NCBI GenBank assembly: GCA_030526995.1
Contig: JAUNBP010000001.1
Location: forward strand, 1 to 64,000
From: Clostridia bacterium
Lineage (GTDB): Bacteria > Bacillota > Clostridia > Christensenellales > CAG-138
Direction: 5' to 3'
Length of the DNA: 64,000 bases
A program made the translations under genes and the position numbers. Shown in pieces: positions 24,615-34,149 of the stretch (positions are counted from its first letter, which is position 1; each line of letters opens with the position of its first letter). The notes beneath the pieces are model-generated. The model did not search any database. It was not told where the DNA came from and worked only from the letters and a program-made list of their open reading frames with translations.

Positions 24615-25975
24615 TATCCGAATACACGCCTTCCACAGACGAAGTTTCGGTTCCAGTACTTGGTATCGTCGGACGAGAACGAGCTTCTGACCACCTCGCC
24701 CGCCGAGGAGGAAGCGTGGATGAACCTGCCGCTGCCGATATATATGCCGGTATGGTTGACGTCGGAGGAGGAGTCGCTCTTAAAGAACACGAGATCGCCC
24801 GCCTGCAAATCGTCGATGGATTCTATCAGCGTCCACGAGGACTTTTGCGAAAAACTCTTTGCGCTCAAACGGCTCGTGCTGACCCCGCAGCTGCGAAGGC
24901 AATAGTACACGAGGCCCGAACAGTCGAAGGTATTGGGGCCCTCATCGCCCCAAACATATTTCTTGCCCATCTGGGCGTTTGCACAGGAGATTAGCCCGCT
25001 TGCGCTCGACGAGTAGGAGCCGGTACCGCCCGAACTTCCCGATGCGGGCGTTGCGGTGGCGGCGGCTGTCTCATCGATTACGGGGATGCCCGAGGAGGCC
25101 GTGGGCGTAGTTTCGGAGGCCGCGGTGGGCGTGGGCGTCCCGCTGCCCGAAGTTGCGGCAGGCGTGGGCGTTTTGCTGCCCGAGGATGAGGCTGCAGACG
25201 GGGCAGTGGTGCGGGTGGAGGTTCTGGGTGTTGGCGAGGGCGTGGGGGAGGGCGTCACCTCGTCATATTGAACGAGCTGCTGCGCCTCCGAGGAGAACAG
25301 AACCTGCCAGTCCTCAAAGGTGAATATCCCGCTTGCCTCCAAGGAGTTGTTGAGCTGAAACATCATTACGGCCTCCTCCGTCTTGGGACCGTAGTAGCCG
25401 CTCAGCCTGTCGGAATAGTAGCCGAGTTCGCTGAGCCTCGATTGAATGCTCCTAATATCCGAACCGGTGTCAAACAGCTTGACCTGATAGGTGGGTGCAT
25501 CGTCGGAAAAGAGAACGTCCTGCAAGGCGCTGTCTGCAATGCCGTTCATCTCAAGCCCCAAGGAACGCTGGAAGAGACAGACCGCAGCCTCGGTGGCCTC
25601 GTTAAAGACCGTGGAGGGCTCGTCGGAATCGATGTAACCGAGTTCCGTAAGCCGTTCCAAAAGGGCAGCCACGGCGGTATTGTCATCGCCTATCATAAGG
25701 GTGAAATACTGTGATACCGCAATGGCGTCCATAGGCTCGGAGGTGGCATAGACCTCAAAGGTCGCAGTGGGCGAGGGTGCGGCGGTCTCGATAACGGGTG
25801 TCGGGGTCGGAAGCTCAGCCGAAATGGGCTCGGCGGCAACCTCGGGGATGTTGGCACGAGCGTACAAGGACAAACCGAGCAAGCAGCCAAAGACTAAGAC
25901 TATCGAAATACAGGTCAGCAGCATGGTCTTGCTCACAAGCGAGGGGCTCTTGGTTTTGCTCTTTTTCTCTCTCAT
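24614..25975 (-). CDS. NlpC/P60 cell-wall hydrolase with two peptidoglycan-binding domains
   Basis: A 453-residue secreted or membrane-anchored protein. One N-terminal hydrophobic segment (about 17-40) is followed by a Thr/Pro linker, two PG_binding_1 repeats (about 95-155 and 165-225), a long low-complexity linker of SPTPTP and SGS (about 235-330), and a C-terminal NlpC/P60 domain. The catalytic Cys is in FDCSGLVYYC and the His in VNHTGIYIG. It cleaves peptide stems of peptidoglycan. ATG 25975 has no Shine-Dalgarno sequence; see the -10 box upstream. Confidence 0.93.
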   Translation of the reverse strand: MREKKSKTKSPSLVSKTMLLTCISIVLVFGCLLGLSLYARANIPEVAAEPISAELPTPTPVIETAAPSPTATFEVYATSEPMDAIAVSQYFTLMIGDDNTAVAALLERLTELGYIDSDEPSTVFNEATEAAVCLFQRSLGLEMNGIADSALQDVLFSDDAPTYQVKLFDTGSDIRSIQSRLSELGYYSDRLSGYYGPKTEEAVMMFQLNNSLEASGIFTFEDWQVLFSSEAQQLVQYDEVTPSPTPSPTPRTSTRTTAPSAASSSGSKTPTPAATSGSGTPTPTAASETTPTASSGIPVIDETAAATATPASGSSGGTGSYSSSASGLISCANAQMGKKYVWGDEGPNTFDCSGLVYYCLRSCGVSTSRLSAKSFSQKSSWTLIESIDDLQAGDLVFFKSDSSSDVNHTGIYIGSGRFIHASSSAGEVVRSSFSSDDTKYWNRNFVCGRRVFG

Positions 25976-25981
25976 AGCATT

Positions 25982-25987
25982 ATTATA
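25982..25987 (-). promoter_or_regulatory. -10 box directly before the NlpC/P60 start codon
   Basis: TATAAT on the minus strand ends six bases before ATG 25975. No good -35 is found at 16-18 bases. It is one of four such placements in the window. Confidence 0.4.
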
Positions 25988-26101
25988 CAATAACCATCCT
26001 GCCACATTATGAAGTTTTTGTCAATATTTTGGAGTATTTTCGCAGAAGAAAACGCTGTCCTATTGCGGAAATTATAGAGTTTTTTGCATAGGCTTCACAC
26101 G

Positions 26102-26130
26102 TTGCGGCATTGCTTAAAAGGTGATATAAT
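26102..26130 (+). promoter_or_regulatory. Promoter of the glycerate-kinase-like gene
   Basis: TTGCGG (26102-26107), 17 bases, TATAAT (26125-26130). It predicts a short leader ending in CGGAGG before ATG 26156. Confidence 0.75.
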
Positions 26131-26155
26131 GATAAAAAACAATTCGGAGGTTTCC

Positions 26156-27625
26156 ATGTCGTATAAAGATTTATCGGGATTTCCGCTCGGACTAAACTTT
26201 TCCGTGTCAGGCGATGACCCCCAAACAAGGCGAGACTGCTGGGAAAAAGCGCTCAGGTATGCGGCACGTCCCGAGTTTGAGGGCATAATCCTGTTCGATT
26301 TATACCTTCCGCCCATAAGCAGCGAGGGGGCGCAGTACGTCTGTATCCTCCACACCAAGGACATAGTTCAGGGCAGGGCGGTCTACGAGCTGCTAAAAAA
26401 ATACGAGCTTATCCATACCTATCTAAAAACGGAGTCCCCGATACTTCAGGAGAACACGCTGGAGCTGTACTTTGATAAATCGAGGTGCTTGGGCAAGATT
26501 ATAAAGGGCGGCGCAATTGAAAGAAACGAGCTTGAGGACAACCCCCTGCCCGAAAATGTGGCAAAGGACGAGCTAAAGAATCGAAGCGGCAAGGTTTTGA
26601 TAGCAGCTCAAAGCTGCGGCGAGCTTTCGGCACACGGGGCCGTTGCGCTCATGGCAGGGGAGATCTACGAAAAGTCCGAAAAGCACCTTGCCCTGCTCCC
26701 GATATGCGGGGGTGAGGCGGGCACGGTCGAAACCCTTGCAGGCAGGCAGAGGGCGAGGCTTGTGTACTGCAAAATTCACAATGCGAAGATGGAGAAGATA
26801 AGGGGCAGGTATGCGGTCCTGCCCAATAAGAAGGTCGTTATCGACTGCTCGGACCTGCTTACAGGCATCGAAGACTTTGATTCAAGCAGCGATGACGGGG
26901 AGCTGACCTCCTACGGGGCAGGCGAGCTGATTGCCCACGCCTTGGATTCGGGCTACTGCGACCTTTCGATTGTTATAAACGAGACGGCGGCACCCTTTGA
27001 CGGGGGCATAGGCCTGCTCTCGGCACTGGGCTTTCAATTCTTTGACGAGAACTCCGAGCCGACCGATAAGCTCATCCGTGCCCGCTCCTTTAACGGGGAT
27101 AAGCGGCATCTTAGGCTGTCCGAGGCGAAGATTACGGTGCTGTACTCAAGCCCGCTTCGGCTCTCACAGGCGGTAATTGGGGGAAACAAGTCCCCTAAAA
27201 TTGCGGAAGCTCTCAACCGGCTGACGGCACTGCACCCCTATTGTGCAGAATTGGCAGGCTCGGGCTGTGCAGGCGGCATAGGCTACGCCTGTGCGGCGTT
27301 TTTGCAGGCGGAGCTTAAAAACTCGGCAAACGCCATTCTCGATTGGATGAAATTCGACGAGTTAAAGAGGAACGCCAACGCCCTAATCCTCGTAACGAAT
27401 GAGATGGATTCGGAGGTCTTAACGGGCGAGGGCGCAGCGCTTGAAGCCCTAAAGAGGGCAGCGGATGCCAAAATTCCCGCCTTCGTTATGGCAAGAGCGT
27501 TTTCAAAGCAGACGGAGGACTTTCTGCTGTCCCGAAGGATAAGGCTCCATACCCTTGACAAGGACTCCGAGGCGGAGAGCATAGAGGCGTGCATGAGCGG
27601 CATCCTGTCGAATTTGAACCGATAA
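26156..27625 (+). CDS. Degenerate glycerate kinase-family protein with N-terminal extension
   Basis: A 489-residue protein. From about residue 146 it aligns by eye with glycerate 2-kinases: KVLIAAQSCGELSA, GGEAGTVETLAG, TSYGAGELIAHALD, DGGIGLLSALG and GSGCAGGIGYA. The family motif GIGGSATNDGG has become VINETAAPFDGG, and the late TGEGRLD motif has become VTNEMDS, so catalytic competence is doubtful. The first 145 residues match nothing I recognise. ATG 26156 is set by CGGAGG. It has its own promoter and lies before pdp. Confidence 0.7.
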   Translation: MSYKDLSGFPLGLNFSVSGDDPQTRRDCWEKALRYAARPEFEGIILFDLYLPPISSEGAQYVCILHTKDIVQGRAVYELLKKYELIHTYLKTESPILQENTLELYFDKSRCLGKIIKGGAIERNELEDNPLPENVAKDELKNRSGKVLIAAQSCGELSAHGAVALMAGEIYEKSEKHLALLPICGGEAGTVETLAGRQRARLVYCKIHNAKMEKIRGRYAVLPNKKVVIDCSDLLTGIEDFDSSSDDGELTSYGAGELIAHALDSGYCDLSIVINETAAPFDGGIGLLSALGFQFFDENSEPTDKLIRARSFNGDKRHLRLSEAKITVLYSSPLRLSQAVIGGNKSPKIAEALNRLTALHPYCAELAGSGCAGGIGYACAAFLQAELKNSANAILDWMKFDELKRNANALILVTNEMDSEVLTGEGAALEALKRAADAKIPAFVMARAFSKQTEDFLLSRRIRLHTLDKDSEAESIEACMSGILSNLNR

Positions 27626-27632
27626 AAACGCC

Positions 27633-27661
27633 TTGCACGGCTTATAAAAACGTGATATTAT
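27633..27661 (+). promoter_or_regulatory. Promoter of pdp
   Basis: TTGCAC (27633-27638), 17 bases, TATTAT (27656-27661). No copy of the full palindrome found before the BMC operon is present; only a half-site TTTGAAC lies upstream, within the preceding coding region. Confidence 0.7.
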
Positions 27662-27693
27662 TAGAAGATAATTAAAAACTGGAGGTACTACCC

Positions 27694-29013
27694 ATGCGCA
27701 TGGTCGATTTGATTGAAAAGAAAGTTCAAGGCTTGGAACTGACGGAGGAAGAAATTAAATACATAGTAGATGAATTTGTAAACGGCGATATGCCCGATTA
27801 TCAAATGTCTGCATTCATGATGGCGGTCGTATTCAACGGCATGACCGAAAAGGAGACCGCAGACCTTACTATGGCAATGATGTATTCGGGAGATATAATT
27901 GACCTTTCGGATATCAAGGGCATAAAGGTTGACAAGCATTCCACCGGCGGCGTCGGAGACACGACGACCTTGGTGGTTGCCCCCCTCGTTGCGGCGTGCG
28001 GAGGCTCGGTAGCTAAGATGTCGGGACGTGGACTCGGGCACACCGGCGGCACCTTGGACAAGCTCGAATCCATCCCCGGGGTGAACATTGAGCAGCCCAT
28101 GGAGAGGTTCAAAGAGATAGTAAACAACATAGGTGTTGCGGTAATAGGTCAAACGGGCAACCTCGTGCCCGCTGACAAAAAGATGTACGCCCTTCGAGAC
28201 GTAACCGGCACGGTGGGCAGCATACCGCTGATTGCCACCAGCATCATGAGCAAAAAGCTCGCAGCCGGCTCCGATGCAATCGTTTTGGACGTCAAGACGG
28301 GCTCGGGCGCATTCATGCAAACCGTGGAGGACGCCCAAAAGCTGGCGCATCTCATGGTTCAGATAGGACAGCTTGTAAACAGGCAGTGCGTTGCGGTTAT
28401 CACCGACATGAATCAGCCGCTCGGCATGGCTATAGGCAACGCCTTGGAGGTCAGAGAGGCGGTGGAGCTGCTCTCGGGCAAGATAGAAAAGGGCGACCCG
28501 CTTTATGAGGTTTGTATGCTCCTCGGCACGCACATGCTGATACTCAGCAAGATAGCCACAAGCGAGGAGGAGGCCCGCAAAAAGCTCGAAGAGGCGCTGT
28601 ACAGCGGTGCAGGCCTTAAAAAGTTGCAGCAGATGATAGCAGCCGAGGGCGGGGATGCCTCCTACATCTGTTTGGAGCGCATCGATGAGCTCTGCAATGT
28701 TCGCCGCAAGCTCGAGATATATCCCAGCGAAAAGGGCTACATAAGCTCCATTCGTGCGGAGCGCATAGGCACCGCAGCGCAGATGCTCGGCGCAGGCAGG
28801 GCGACCAAGGAGGATAAGATAGACCCCGCCGTAGGTCTTGTTATGAACAAGCGGCTCGGGGACGAGGTTTCGCCCGACACCCCGCTTTGCACCATGTACG
28901 TAAACGACGACACGGCGCTTGAAGCCGCAATAAATACCTTCCGTTCCGCAATCGAGATATCGCAGAATAAGCCCGAATATCGCCCGATGATTTACGATAT
29001 AGTAAGGGAATAG
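27694..29013 (+). CDS. pdp: Pyrimidine-nucleoside phosphorylase
   Basis: A 439-residue enzyme that splits thymidine, deoxyuridine or uridine with phosphate, giving (deoxy)ribose 1-phosphate. The signature DKHSTGGVGDTTTLVVAPLVAACG, shown here as KHSTGGVGD, and the SGRGLGHTGGTLDKLE region are present; the lysine of the LTSKKLAAG-type loop is in IMSKKLAAG. With a phosphopentomutase, which is not in this window, it would feed deoxyribose 5-phosphate to the BMC aldolase. polA starts immediately after its stop codon. Confidence 0.97.
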   Translation: MRMVDLIEKKVQGLELTEEEIKYIVDEFVNGDMPDYQMSAFMMAVVFNGMTEKETADLTMAMMYSGDIIDLSDIKGIKVDKHSTGGVGDTTTLVVAPLVAACGGSVAKMSGRGLGHTGGTLDKLESIPGVNIEQPMERFKEIVNNIGVAVIGQTGNLVPADKKMYALRDVTGTVGSIPLIATSIMSKKLAAGSDAIVLDVKTGSGAFMQTVEDAQKLAHLMVQIGQLVNRQCVAVITDMNQPLGMAIGNALEVREAVELLSGKIEKGDPLYEVCMLLGTHMLILSKIATSEEEARKKLEEALYSGAGLKKLQQMIAAEGGDASYICLERIDELCNVRRKLEIYPSEKGYISSIRAERIGTAAQMLGAGRATKEDKIDPAVGLVMNKRLGDEVSPDTPLCTMYVNDDTALEAAINTFRSAIEISQNKPEYRPMIYDIVRE

Positions 29014-31557
29014 ATGAAACAGCTCATTGCCATCGACGGATACAGCCTGATGTACAGGGCTCACTATGCGCTTGCGGATATGACCACAAGGAACGGTGAG
29101 CCTACGGGCGCATTGCACGGCTTTTGCGCCATGCTCTTAAAGCTCATAGAGCGCAAGCCGGATTATATCGTCGTGGCGTTCGACACCCATGGCGCAACCT
29201 TTCGGCACGAGAGGTATGCGGACTACAAGGCGGGAAGAAAGCCCATGCCCGAGGAGCTCAGAACGCAGATTCCAAAGATTAAGGAGCTGCTTTCAATCAT
29301 GGGAATCAAGATTTGCGAGCTGGCGGGCTATGAGGCGGACGATATTCTCGGAACCATAGCGGGCCTGTGCGAGGAGCAGGGCATTGAAACGCTGCTCGTG
29401 ACCGGCGATAGAGACGTTTTGCAGCTGATTACCGACAGAACGCAGGTGCTCTTGACCAAGAGGGGCATCACCGACACGGTTCTGTTCGATAAGGCAGCGT
29501 TAAACGAAAAGTACGGGCTGACCCCTGCACAGATGATAGACTTAAAGGCACTCATGGGCGACTCCTCCGACAACATCCCGGGCGTTGCTGGCGTGGGCGA
29601 AAAGACCGCACAAAAGCTCATCACTCAGTACGGTTCGCTCGAAGGCGTATATTCGCACATGGATGAGATTACGGGCAAGCTGCACGAGCGGCTAAAGGAG
29701 CATAAGGCGGAGGCGGAGCTTAGCTATTGGCTCGGCAAAATCGACAATAAAACCCCGCTTGCTCTTAAAATCTCCGACTGCCTGTTCGACCCTCAAGCTA
29801 TGTCAAAGGCGAGACCCCGCCTTCTCGAGCTCGAGCTTAGAAGCATAGCCTCCAAGCTCCCCGAGTCCGAAAAAATCGAGGCGGAAAAGGCACAGACGGA
29901 ACGAAAACTTATAGAGATAAACGAGCTTTCGGAGCTAAAGCTGCTCGTAGAGCAGAACGCAGCTGCAAAAGCCATTGCAATATTGATAAGCGACAGGGTG
30001 TTCTTTGCCTTTAACGACGAGGTTGGCTATCTTCTAACCTCGGGCGAAACGCTTTTCGACACCCAATTCGATATCGAAACCGTATTACGAGAGCTTTTGC
30101 CCATACTGTCCAAGGCTCGAATTTTGACCTACGACGGCAAGAACATCCTTCATGCCTGTTCGGGCATAGAGCTAAAGATTGACTTCGATGCGATGATAGC
30201 CGACTACCTGCTCCATTCAAACCGTCCGAGCAGCAGCGTAAAAACGCTGTTCCAAGACGTATTGGGTACTGAGCAGGTAAATGCAGCCTGCCTGTTCGAT
30301 ATGGAGCGGGAGCTTATCGGCGGGCTTGAAAAGGCGGGCCTGATATCGCTCTATAAGGACATGGAGCTGCCCCTGATGTACATACTGTATCGGATGGAGA
30401 GGCAGGGGGTTCACATCGACGTTTCGGTGCTGTCCGAGCTTCACGAAGCCTTCACCAAGAAGCTGGAAGGCCTGTCCTCGCAAATATTTGAGCTTGCAGG
30501 GGAGAGGTTCAACATACTCTCCACAAAGCAGCTTGCGCACATCCTGTTCGACAAGCTCAAGCTCCCCCCGCAAAGAAAGACCAAGAGCGGGTACTCCACG
30601 GATTCCGACGTGTTGGAAGCCCTGCTCGGTATGCATGAGATAGTCCAACCCGTGCTGGATTACCGCTTTTACAGCAAGCTCGACAGCACCTTTGTTGACG
30701 GCTTGGAAAAGTGCATCAAAAAGGACGGAAAGATTCACACGCATTACCAACAATGCGTTACGGCAACCGGAAGGCTGTCAAGCACCGACCCCAACCTGCA
30801 AAACATCCCCGTAAAGACCGGCGAGGGCAGGGAGATAAGAAAGGCGTTCGTCCCCAATAAGGGGAACGTGCTTATCGGTGCGGACTACTCCCAGATTGAG
30901 CTGCGGCTGCTTGCGCATATCAGTGGCGATGAGGGCCTCATCCGCTCCTTCCAAAACAACGAGGACATCCACAAAAGAACCGCCTCCGAGGTGTTCCACG
31001 TCCCGTTTGAGGAGGTTTCTTCGGAGCAGCGCAGTGCGGCAAAGGCGGTGAATTTCGGAATAATCTACGGGATAAGCGACTTCGGACTTGCCAAAAACCT
31101 CGGCATCCCCGTAAAGCAGGCGGGGCAGTACATAGGCCGCTACCTCGATATGTACCCGCAGGTTAAACAATACATGGGCAGGGCGGTTGAAAAGGCAAAG
31201 GACTGCGGCTACGCCTCCACGATATTCGGGAGGATAAGACCCATCCCCGAACTCAGACACAGCAACTACAACATCCGCTCCTTCGGTGAGCGCATAGCCA
31301 TGAACATGCCTATTCAGGGCAGCGCAGCGGATATAATGAAGCTGTCCATGATAAAGGTCAGCGAGCGCATGAGGGCGGAACGGCTCGAGGCGAGGCTGAT
31401 TTTACAGGTGCACGACGAATTGATAGTGGATTGCCCGCTCAACGAGGCGCAGACGGTGGCAAAAATCCTCACCGAATGCATGGAAAACGCCTATACTTTG
31501 AGCGTGCCGCTTATCGCAGAGGCGAAGATTGGCTCAAACTGGTACGAGATGAAATGA
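29014..31557 (+). CDS. polA: DNA polymerase I
   Basis: An 847-residue family A polymerase. It has a 5'-3' exonuclease domain (1-290; YKAGRKPMPEEL, TGDRDVLQL, GDSSDNIPGVAGVGEKTA), a 3'-5' exonuclease-like domain (about 300-460) lacking the Asp-x-Glu metal site, as in Bacillus, and a polymerase domain with motif A GADYSQIELRLLAH, motif B KAVNFGIIYG and motif C QVHDELIVD. The start has no gap to pdp. Confidence 0.98.
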   Translation: MKQLIAIDGYSLMYRAHYALADMTTRNGEPTGALHGFCAMLLKLIERKPDYIVVAFDTHGATFRHERYADYKAGRKPMPEELRTQIPKIKELLSIMGIKICELAGYEADDILGTIAGLCEEQGIETLLVTGDRDVLQLITDRTQVLLTKRGITDTVLFDKAALNEKYGLTPAQMIDLKALMGDSSDNIPGVAGVGEKTAQKLITQYGSLEGVYSHMDEITGKLHERLKEHKAEAELSYWLGKIDNKTPLALKISDCLFDPQAMSKARPRLLELELRSIASKLPESEKIEAEKAQTERKLIEINELSELKLLVEQNAAAKAIAILISDRVFFAFNDEVGYLLTSGETLFDTQFDIETVLRELLPILSKARILTYDGKNILHACSGIELKIDFDAMIADYLLHSNRPSSSVKTLFQDVLGTEQVNAACLFDMERELIGGLEKAGLISLYKDMELPLMYILYRMERQGVHIDVSVLSELHEAFTKKLEGLSSQIFELAGERFNILSTKQLAHILFDKLKLPPQRKTKSGYSTDSDVLEALLGMHEIVQPVLDYRFYSKLDSTFVDGLEKCIKKDGKIHTHYQQCVTATGRLSSTDPNLQNIPVKTGEGREIRKAFVPNKGNVLIGADYSQIELRLLAHISGDEGLIRSFQNNEDIHKRTASEVFHVPFEEVSSEQRSAAKAVNFGIIYGISDFGLAKNLGIPVKQAGQYIGRYLDMYPQVKQYMGRAVEKAKDCGYASTIFGRIRPIPELRHSNYNIRSFGERIAMNMPIQGSAADIMKLSMIKVSERMRAERLEARLILQVHDELIVDCPLNEAQTVAKILTECMENAYTLSVPLIAEAKIGSNWYEMK

Positions 31558-32150
31558 AACGGCAGGTAATAGGCATTACAGGGGGCATAGGCAGCGGCAA
31601 GAGTACCGCAGCGGAGAGGCTTCGGCTCTTAGGAGCAACGGTGCTCAATGCGGACGAGACCGTCACCGAGCTTTACGAGGGCTCCGAGCCGCTGAAAATT
31701 GAGCTTGTAAAGGCGTTTGGCAAGGAGGCGGTCATAGAGGGCGGCGTCAACAGGGGTTTTATCTCAAGGCTCGTGTTCGAGGATGAACTCAACCTAAAGA
31801 GGCTTAACTCCATAGTGCATCCCCTCGTTCAAAAGCGCATGGAGGAAAGGACGGCGGAGGCGCAAGGCGTTATAGTTTGGGACGTTCCGCTGCTGTTCGA
31901 GCTTGGAATGGATGCTTCCGTTGACGTAACGGTTGTGGTAGTTGCCGACAGGCAGGAGCGCATCGGGCGGGTTATGAAGCGGAGCGGGCTGAGCTTTTGC
32001 GAGGTTGAAAAGCGCATAAGGGCGCAGCTGAGCGACTTTCAGCGCATAAGACTTGCCGATTACGTATGCATAAACAACGGCGATAGGGAGAGCCTGTATC
32101 GCCAAATCGAAAGGATATACAGGGACATTAGGGGCAAAAACCAACTATGA
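31554..32150 (+). CDS. coaE: Dephospho-CoA kinase
   Basis: A 198-residue CoaE, the last step of CoA synthesis. The P-loop is GITGGIGSGKST at residues 7-18, followed by LNADE and VVWDVPLLFELGMD. ATG 31554 overlaps the polA stop (ATGA), so the larger upstream frame is not used. polA-coaE linkage is common in Bacillota. Confidence 0.96.
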   Translation: MKRQVIGITGGIGSGKSTAAERLRLLGATVLNADETVTELYEGSEPLKIELVKAFGKEAVIEGGVNRGFISRLVFEDELNLKRLNSIVHPLVQKRMEERTAEAQGVIVWDVPLLFELGMDASVDVTVVVVADRQERIGRVMKRSGLSFCEVEKRIRAQLSDFQRIRLADYVCINNGDRESLYRQIERIYRDIRGKNQL

Positions 32151-32719
32151 AGAAGAGAACAACGGTAATAATTGTGGTTTGCATAGCTGTGATAATTGGG
32201 ATGCTTGCGATATTATTCATCGCAGCCCCCGCAGTTATGAAAATGAGATACAAACTCGACTACGAGGAAACGATTGCAGCCTGCGCCGAGGAGTTCGGGC
32301 TTGAACCCGCCATGGTCTGTGCGGTCATCCACACCGAGAGCAAGTTCAAAAGCGATGCCGTAAGTCATGCGGGCGCAGTAGGTTTAATGCAGATAATGCC
32401 TGCAACCGGCGCAGAGATTGCAGACGGACTATCCTTTGAGAACTTCGATGAGAGCGTCCTTCAAGACCCCAAGACCAACATCCGCTTCGGCTGCTACTAT
32501 TTGTCACGGCTCATAGAAAGGTTCGACGGCAACATCAGGGTGGCGCTTGCCGCCTACAATGCAGGGCCCGCAAGGGCGGAGGAATGGGAGCGGCAGTACG
32601 GCTTGGACGAGGAGGGCGGCATCAAATACATTCCGTATCCGGAAACCGACAACTATGTAGGAAGGGTCATGCGGGCATACGACGTCTACGATATGCTCTA
32701 TTCCGACAGATGGGATTGA
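32147..32719 (+). CDS. Lytic transglycosylase (SLT domain)
   Basis: A 190-residue membrane-anchored protein. One N-terminal helix (about 5-28) is followed by an SLT domain with catalytic Glu in VIHTESKF, then GLMQIMPATG and LAAYNAGPARAEEW. It cleaves peptidoglycan glycan strands to anhydro-muramic ends. It overlaps coaE by 4 bases. Confidence 0.95.
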   Translation: MKKRTTVIIVVCIAVIIGMLAILFIAAPAVMKMRYKLDYEETIAACAEEFGLEPAMVCAVIHTESKFKSDAVSHAGAVGLMQIMPATGAEIADGLSFENFDESVLQDPKTNIRFGCYYLSRLIERFDGNIRVALAAYNAGPARAEEWERQYGLDEEGGIKYIPYPETDNYVGRVMRAYDVYDMLYSDRWD

Positions 32720-32723
32720 CGGT

Positions 32724-33224
32724 ATGATTGAACTGATTATTGCCGTAGCAGTGCTTGCAGCGGACATGATAACCAAGTATTTGGCAGCTACCTACTGGCT
32801 AACGCCCGTAACGCTGATTTCGGGCGTCGTTCAGCTTACATACGTTGAAAACGTCGGGGCTGCATGGGGAATGCTCGGCGGCGCAAGGCTGTTTTTCATC
32901 GTTATAACCGTGATATTCTGCGGGCTCATAATAGCAGCCTACGTTCGCAACCGCAATTCGATGCTGCGATATTCAAAGGTGGTGCTGGCGCTTGTCTTCA
33001 GCGGAGCCTTGGGCAACCTCATCGACAGGATAATCTTCGGCTACGTCAGGGATATGATTCAGCCCCTGTTCATAGATTTTCCGGTTTTCAACATCGCAGA
33101 CAGTGCGATAGTGATAGGAACTATACTATTGATTATCGAGGTTCTGTTTATGAAAAACAACCTCTTCCATGTGATTGAAGAGGACCTTAAAACTCTAAAA
33201 AGGAAAAAGAAAAAGGATGAGTGA
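32724..33224 (+). CDS. lspA: Lipoprotein signal peptidase
   Basis: A 166-residue, four-helix LspA. The catalytic Asp residues are in GNLIDRI and FNIADSAI; the early DMITKYLA and ENVGAAWGML blocks also fit. It processes the lipoproteins encoded nearby (19006 and 34146). It overlaps rluD by 8 bases. Confidence 0.97.
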   Translation: MIELIIAVAVLAADMITKYLAATYWLTPVTLISGVVQLTYVENVGAAWGMLGGARLFFIVITVIFCGLIIAAYVRNRNSMLRYSKVVLALVFSGALGNLIDRIIFGYVRDMIQPLFIDFPVFNIADSAIVIGTILLIIEVLFMKNNLFHVIEEDLKTLKRKKKKDE

Positions 33225-34149
33225 AAAGATTTCTCTGACCGTGTCACAAGGCGGAGAAAGGCTTGACAAGTACATATCCAATCACACGGACTTTTCCAGA
33301 GCTCGGGCGCAGACCCTGATATCTTGCGGCAGCGTTTGGGTAAACGGAAAAGAAGCCAAAAAGAACACCGTATTAAACCTCGGGGACATAATTTCAATCG
33401 AATATGAAGAGGAGACAGGCCCCGTCTTTGCTGCCGAGCAGATACCGCTCGATATAGTTTACGAGGACGAGGATATTTGCGTCGTCAACAAGCCGCAGGG
33501 CATGGTAGTGCATCCCGCTGCGGGCAACTTCAGCGGCACGCTGGTAAACGCCCTCATGGCACACTTTGACAAGCTCTCGGACTTGGGCGGAACGGACAGG
33601 CCCGGGATAGTCCATAGGTTAGACAAGATGACGAGCGGGCTGTTGGTCATTGCAAAGAACAATGCGGCGCACGAAAACCTTGCAAAGCAGTTTGCCCTGC
33701 ACACCGCCAACAGGCGTTACTTGGCACTCGTCCACGGCAATCTCAAGCAGGATTTCGGCACCGTATCCGCCAACATAGGCAGGCATCCCAACGACAGAAC
33801 GAGGATGGCAGTAACCTTGGAAGGCAAGGAGGCAACAACGCATTGGAGGGTCTTGGAGCGGTTCGGCTCAATAACCCTGCTCGAACTCAGGCTCGAAACC
33901 GGAAGGACGCATCAAATCCGAGTGCACATGGCGCACATAAAGCATCCCGTTCTCGGGGATGAGGTCTATTCGGGCAGCGACAAGCGCTCCCGACTTAAGG
34001 GACAGATCCTGCATGGCTACCGCTTGGAGCTCGACCACCCCGTCACGGGTCAAAAATGCGTGTTCCTCTCCCCGATACCCGATTACTTCCAACAGGAGCT
34101 TATGAGGCTCAATTCAACCTTTTCGTGGAAGGAGGAGATAGGGCTGTGA
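33217..34149 (+). CDS. rluD: RluD-family 23S rRNA pseudouridine synthase
   Basis: A 310-residue enzyme with an N-terminal S4 domain (about 11-75) and a catalytic domain holding GIVHRLDKMTSGLLVIAK; the Asp after Arg-Leu is catalytic. GRTHQIRVHMAH is the usual late block. The specific position cannot be told from RluA-type paralogues with certainty. lspA-rluD order is common in Bacillota. Confidence 0.93.
   Translation: MSEKISLTVSQGGERLDKYISNHTDFSRARAQTLISCGSVWVNGKEAKKNTVLNLGDIISIEYEEETGPVFAAEQIPLDIVYEDEDICVVNKPQGMVVHPAAGNFSGTLVNALMAHFDKLSDLGGTDRPGIVHRLDKMTSGLLVIAKNNAAHENLAKQFALHTANRRYLALVHGNLKQDFGTVSANIGRHPNDRTRMAVTLEGKEATTHWRVLERFGSITLLELRLETGRTHQIRVHMAHIKHPVLGDEVYSGSDKRSRLKGQILHGYRLELDHPVTGQKCVFLSPIPDYFQQELMRLNSTFSWKEEIGL

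Noticed and set aside
25027-25270. Repetitive tract suggestive of a tandem repeat or CRISPR-like element
   Set aside because: It is the Thr/Pro/Ser linker of the NlpC/P60 protein; the units are degenerate and in frame.
27606-27612. TGTCGAA (0A box) before pdp
   Set aside because: It lies within the final codons of the preceding gene, and such 7-mers occur by chance in coding DNA.
27688-29118. A 476-codon open frame on the minus strand across pdp
   Set aside because: It mirrors the coding bias of pdp on the other strand, and its product shows no family pattern.
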